Assembly (NCBI GenBank): GCA_027078545.1
Contig: JALWXN010000004.1
Span: 268,737 to 332,736, forward strand
From: Nitrososphaeria archaeon
Lineage (GTDB): Archaea > Thermoproteota > Nitrososphaeria > Geothermarchaeales > JDFR-13
DNA length: 64,000 bases
Direction: 5' to 3'
The position numbers and the translations under genes were made by a program. The notes under the pieces are model-generated. The model did no database searches, was not told the origin of the DNA, and saw only the letters and a list, made by a program, of their open reading frames with translations. Positions 61,155 through 64,000 of the stretch are shown piece by piece. The first letter of the stretch is position 1. Each line of letters starts with the position of its first letter.

Positions 61155-61521
61155 GTCTACCCTCGAGGTGGTGTGTGACACTAGCTTCCTCCTCGAGTCT
61201 ATTAGGAGGAGGCTCCTCACAGACCTCCTGGAGCGGTATAGGCCTGTGAAGATATATTTACCTAGGCAGGTCTATGACGAGCTTCTCAGGCTGTCGAGTA
61301 GGAACCCCCTGGCAAGGGCTGCCCTCGAGGTGGTTAGGGGGATGCCAGACGTTTTTGAGGTGGTGGAGGTCGATGAACCCAATGCTGATGAGGCTGTTCT
61401 TAGGCTTGCCTGTGATGGGGGGTATGTCGTGGCCACGACGGATTCCCGGGTTAGGAGGGAGGCCCGTAGACTGGGCTGTAGGACACTGTTTATAAGGGGT
61501 TCCTGGCTCCACCTTGAATAG
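61147..61521 (+). CDS. PIN-domain protein (Fcf1/Utp24-like)
   Basis: 124 residues. PIN acidic residues: CDTSFLLES (first Asp), PRQVYDELLRL, NADEAVLRLA and ATTDSRVRREARRLG. Resembles archaeal stand-alone PIN proteins annotated as rRNA-processing Fcf1-like or VapC9-like; no antitoxin gene is adjacent, so rRNA or mRNA processing is more likely than a toxin. TTG 61147 overlaps aIF2gamma by 8 bases and is the family's expected length; GTG 61168 would be shorter. Confidence 0.8.
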   Translation: MYRSTLEVVCDTSFLLESIRRRLLTDLLERYRPVKIYLPRQVYDELLRLSSRNPLARAALEVVRGMPDVFEVVEVDEPNADEAVLRLACDGGYVVATTDSRVRREARRLGCRTLFIRGSWLHLE

Positions 61522-61571
61522 ATATATATTTGGTGCCCAACAGTCTATAATTTGATTTTGGTGGTCGGGGG
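61521..61571 (+). promoter_or_regulatory. rpoE' operon promoter
   Basis: GATATATATTT (61521-61531) and TCTATAATT (61544-61552) are TATA candidates about 45 and 25 bases before ATG 61572. GGTGGTCGGGGG just before the ATG is G-rich and can pair with 16S rRNA. Confidence 0.5.
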
Positions 61572-62171
61572 ATGTTCTATAAGACCAAGGTCCAGGACAT
61601 TGTAAACATTAAGCCGAGTATGTTCAAGATGGATCTCCAGGAGGCTGCTTGGAGGCAGCTCCTGGAGAAGTATGTGGGGGTGCCTGTGGATAAGCTTGGA
61701 TACGTGATTATGGTTAGTAAGCCTAAGGTCGACCCCCTGGGCAAGGTTGTCTCTGAGGATGGTTCGTCAAACCATAAGGCTGAGTTCTATGTATACTCCT
61801 TCCTCCCTAGGAGGGGGGAGATTGTCGAGGGTGTGGTGGTGGAGATACAGGACTTCGGGATATTTGTAAGGATAGGTAATGTCGACGCCTTCGTCCACAA
61901 GTCGTGGATAATGGGTGATGATAGGGTTGTTATAAACAAGTTTGAGAAGGTTGTGATTGGGGAGAAGACCAGGAAGACCCTTAGGGTCGGTGATGTTGTT
62001 AGGGGTAGGGTGGCCGACGTGGCTATCCCGAGGAAGAATATGTTGATGAAGATTGCTCTTAACCTGAAGGATAGGTATCTGGGTAAGCTTGAATGGATAT
62101 ATGAGGAGTTGGGTGAGAAGCCTAAGGGTGGTGTGGATGAGGCGGGAGAGAAAGAGGTTCAAGGCGTGTAG
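61572..62171 (+). CDS. rpoE1: RNA polymerase subunit E' (Rpo7)
   Basis: Stalk subunit homologous to eukaryotic Rpb7; binds emerging RNA through its S1 domain. Seen: KTKVQDIVNIKPSMF (tip domain) and RRGEIVEGVVVEIQDFGIFVRIGNVDAFVHKS (S1). 199 residues with a Lys/Glu tail. Overlaps Spt4 by 35 bases. Confidence 0.95.
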   Translation: MFYKTKVQDIVNIKPSMFKMDLQEAAWRQLLEKYVGVPVDKLGYVIMVSKPKVDPLGKVVSEDGSSNHKAEFYVYSFLPRRGEIVEGVVVEIQDFGIFVRIGNVDAFVHKSWIMGDDRVVINKFEKVVIGEKTRKTLRVGDVVRGRVADVAIPRKNMLMKIALNLKDRYLGKLEWIYEELGEKPKGGVDEAGEKEVQGV

Positions 62172-62340
62172 GAAGTGTAAGGCCCTTAACAGCCATGACG
62201 CTCAGCAGTGCTGGAACTGTGGAGGAAATATATTCACCATCCATTGGGACGGCTTCGTCATGATCCTCTCTGAGGAGTCGGCGGTTATGGAGGTACTGGG
62301 AGTGGATAAAGTGGGCTACTATGCGATTAAGATTATTTAG
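62137..62340 (+). CDS. spt4: Transcription elongation factor Spt4 (RpoE'')
   Basis: 67-residue zinc protein that joins Spt5 to form the processivity clamp. Ligands CRKCKALN and CWNCGGN; also NIFTIHWDGFVMILSEESAV and the end YYAIKII. ATG 62137 has AGGGTGGTG upstream; longer in-frame extensions are implausible for the family. Overlaps the next gene by 20 bases. Confidence 0.93.
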   Translation: MRRERKRFKACRKCKALNSHDAQQCWNCGGNIFTIHWDGFVMILSEESAVMEVLGVDKVGYYAIKII

Positions 62341-62860
62341 GGGGGCTAGATATGTATCCCCCACGCCTAGGGCGAGGGAGTATCTCTCCAGGCCCCTAGG
62401 GAGGCTATACAGACCGGAGGAGCTGGAGGATCTGAAAGAGCTGGTAACAGGACTGGCTAGGGATGGCACCCCAGTGGCTAGTGTGGGTGACCGTGTAACC
62501 CATACCCTCCTGGAGTGGGGCGTCGTACCAGATATAGCAGTGGTGGACTGTCTCGAGAGGAGGAGCCCGGTCAACCTCGTGGATCATAGGCTGTTCAGGC
62601 TCGTAGTCCTGGCTGAGAATCTACGTGGACGGGTGAACACGGCTATCCTCGACCTACTGGGCGATGTCTGGCCTGAGAGGCCTGTCTTGATAAGGATTAG
62701 TGGGGAGGAGGACTTGGTGGGGGTTCCAGTCATCCTATTTATGCCTGAGTCGGGACATGTTTTATACGGTCAGCCCCTGGAGGGGGTTGTCGACGTGGTT
62801 GTCTCGGCCCCCCTCAAGGAGGAGCTCCGTAGAATAGTCTTGGGTGAGGAGGGTGTTTGA
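62321..62860 (+). CDS. GTP-dependent dephospho-CoA kinase (DUF359)
   Basis: Last step of archaeal CoA synthesis, distinct from bacterial CoaE. Seen: VASVGDRVTHTLLEWGVVPDIAVVDCLERR and VSGEED-like RISGEEDLVGVPVILFMPESGHVLYGQP with the conserved acidic residues. 179 residues is normal. Location directly after spt4 is common in archaea and supports the call. Confidence 0.9.
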   Translation: MRLRLFRGARYVSPTPRAREYLSRPLGRLYRPEELEDLKELVTGLARDGTPVASVGDRVTHTLLEWGVVPDIAVVDCLERRSPVNLVDHRLFRLVVLAENLRGRVNTAILDLLGDVWPERPVLIRISGEEDLVGVPVILFMPESGHVLYGQPLEGVVDVVVSAPLKEELRRIVLGEEGV

Positions 62861-63566
62861 GGCTCTGGGTAGTAGGGTAGTGATCAGCTATGACTCGGTT
62901 CTACAGGCTGGTATAAAACGTATATTGACCAAGGCGATGGTCTCTAAGGGTTTTGAGAAGGTCTTCGAGCTGGCTAAGATACTGGAGGAGATCGCTAATG
63001 ACTCTGGCCTCAAGTATTACCCCCCGGTTATCGTACTGCCTGAGGCCCGTATCGTTGAGCATAGGGAGGAGGCCATCGCCATCCTATATGCGAATGTGAC
63101 CTATAAGGTGTGGGGGGATAGGCTACAGCCGGTCATCGAGACCTATCTACCCCTACTCCTCTATGGTAAGGCCCAGGTTCTTAGGGCCATATTTGTCCAT
63201 GAGTTTCTCCACTATGTCTACCTCGCGATTAAGTATCTGAGGGAGGAGCATCTGGTTACCCTGGATATATATACCTCGAGCCTCTCTGGCAAGGTCTTTA
63301 TAGACGAGGTGTATCAGGTGAGGCCTGAGATGGTCTTCTCCTCTCCTAAGTATGTCAGGCTGATGAATGACTATGACAAGATAGTTAATAGGTCGAGGAT
63401 CGCCTACTCGATTAGGAGGAACTGGATAGAGAAGGGTAAGCCTACCAAGACGCTTGGGCCTAGGGATATGAGGGTGAATCTAAGTATGGAGGACTGGGCC
63501 TCGATATATTTCCCTGAGACCGTCTTGGCAAGGGTTAGGGAGTATATAGATGAGTATGTCGGGTGA
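62844..63566 (+). CDS. Putative zinc metallopeptidase-like protein (HExxH)
   Basis: 240 residues, family not recognised. It carries H119-E120-F-L-H123 in IFVHEFLHYVYLAIKYL, the zincin signature, on a predicted helix. No signal peptide or membrane segment is seen. A third ligand cannot be fixed; a candidate Glu lies about 15 residues on (REEHLV). The N-terminal 60 residues are helical. Starts 17 bases inside the kinase gene and overlaps the next gene by 17, so it is co-translated with both. Protease activity is inferred only from the motif. Confidence 0.7.
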   Translation: MRRVFEALGSRVVISYDSVLQAGIKRILTKAMVSKGFEKVFELAKILEEIANDSGLKYYPPVIVLPEARIVEHREEAIAILYANVTYKVWGDRLQPVIETYLPLLLYGKAQVLRAIFVHEFLHYVYLAIKYLREEHLVTLDIYTSSLSGKVFIDEVYQVRPEMVFSSPKYVRLMNDYDKIVNRSRIAYSIRRNWIEKGKPTKTLGPRDMRVNLSMEDWASIYFPETVLARVREYIDEYVG

Positions 63567-64000
63567 CCCCACCCTAGAGGAGCTTTGGTCAATAGTTGGT
63601 CGTAAGCCCTATGCGGTTGTCCAGTATGGGAGTAGGGTGGCTGGCTACGCCACGGAGACTAGTGATTACGACTATATCTATGTTGTAGATGGATATAGGG
63701 ATGGGATTAGGTATATCTATAGGGATGTTAGGGGGCTCAACACCTCTATCCTCGTTGTTGATAAGCAGTTCTTCGAGGAGGATGTCCTCCTGGCTAAGCA
63801 TGGGGAGTTCGTGGCTGGCAGGCTCTATGGGGTCTATAGGCCTATACATAACCCAGGCTATATACGTAGGATGGAGGTCCTGCTTAAGAGGAGGGCGGTC
63901 CTGGAGGAGCTTAGCCTCCTTAAGATGCGTTATGGAGGCTTCCTGGCCTATATGGAGATACCGCTTAAATACTTCCTCCTGGCCAGGCTCTGGAAGAGGA
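63550..64000 (+). CDS. Nucleotidyltransferase-fold protein, 5' part
   Basis: Open to the window end; 150 codons visible. The pol-beta-type motif YGSRVAGYATETSDYDYIYV (about 28-47) gives GSxxxG with the two metal-binding Asp of DYD. After it come a helical segment and RRMEVLLKRRAVLEELSLLK. Could be a tRNA- or protein-modifying NTase or a MNT-type domain; no HEPN partner is visible. ATG 63550 has TTAGGGAG upstream; ATG 63556 is also possible. Overlaps the HExxH gene by 17 bases. Confidence 0.75.
   Translation, partial: MSMSGDPTLEELWSIVGRKPYAVVQYGSRVAGYATETSDYDYIYVVDGYRDGIRYIYRDVRGLNTSILVVDKQFFEEDVLLAKHGEFVAGRLYGVYRPIHNPGYIRRMEVLLKRRAVLEELSLLKMRYGGFLAYMEIPLKYFLLARLWKR

Noticed and set aside
61147-61521. 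PIN protein as a VapC toxin
   Set aside because: No small antitoxin gene lies before or after it; it is translationally coupled to aIF2gamma, which argues for a housekeeping RNA-processing role.

Overview
The window is a gene-dense stretch of an archaeal chromosome, almost certainly from a thermophilic member of the TACK group (Thermoprotei/Crenarchaeota or a neighbouring lineage). The evidence is archaeal throughout: RNA polymerase subunits H, B, A, D, N, E' and E''/Spt4; ribosomal proteins eL8, eL18, eL24, eL30, eS6 and eS28; aIF2-gamma, aIF5A and aIF5B; MCM, GINS, RFC and Orc1/Cdc6; Nob1, Nog1, Hel308 and diphthine synthase; a type 2 IPP isomerase; CTP-dependent riboflavin kinase; GTP-dependent dephospho-CoA kinase; and tRNAs carrying bulge-helix-bulge introns. 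Gene order in the RNA polymerase and ribosomal blocks matches Thermoprotei. However, RNA polymerase subunit A is one uninterrupted gene rather than A' plus A'', a state I remember mainly from Thaumarchaeota, Aigarchaeota and Korarchaeota, so the exact phylum is left open. Fused cytochrome oxidase subunits I+III point to aerobic respiration.

Layout. 1-7.0 kb: end of glycine cleavage gcvPB, a tRNA methylthiotransferase, a reverse operon asnB-like/metG/PHP phosphoesterase, then purB. 7.0-17.5 kb: a DNA replication island with reverse gins23-like/mcm/hel308, forward rfcS/rfcL plus an unknown Cys-rich gene, then reverse nadK/nob1 and orc1-cdc6/wHTH. 17.5-23.3 kb: aIF5A, RNA cyclase rtcA, GTPase nog1, proteasome beta, a translin-like protein, riboflavin kinase facing FAD synthetase, and diphthine synthase. 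23.3-34.8 kb: tRNA-Lys with two introns, then the operon rpoH-rpoB-rpoA(fused)-eL30-nusA-uS12-uS7-EF1A-uS10. 34.8-41.4 kb: archease and an aerobic respiration module: cytochrome oxidase II, I+III and IV, a cupredoxin, an SCO copper chaperone with a beta-propeller built into it, and a CPSCG membrane protein. 41.5-44.7 kb: tRNA-Ser with two introns, a polyprenyl-phosphate sugar-phosphate transferase, a small membrane protein and glmS. 44.7-55.9 kb: uS13-uS4-uS11-rpoD-eL18-uL13-uS9-rpoN-enolase-uS2, then MEMO and isoprenoid lipid genes (mevalonate kinase, IPP isomerase, prenyltransferase) and gltX. 55.9-64 kb: eL8-eS28-eL24-ndk, aIF5B carrying a mini-intein, eS6-aIF2gamma-PIN, then rpoE'-spt4-dephospho-CoA kinase, a HExxH protein and a nucleotidyltransferase running off the window.

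Genes are tightly packed. Many pairs overlap by 4 bases at ATGA, GTGA or TTGA, convergent pairs overlap by 22-101 bases, GTG and TTG starts are used, and TATA-type promoters lie 25-45 bases before first genes. No gap exceeds 300 bases without a gene. I see no insertion sequence, CRISPR array or rRNA gene. The best candidates for something new are the SCO chaperone interrupted by a seven-repeat propeller, the fused RNA polymerase A subunit, the 143-residue intein in the P-loop of aIF5B, the two doubly interrupted tRNAs, and a cytochrome oxidase lacking the K-channel lysine.
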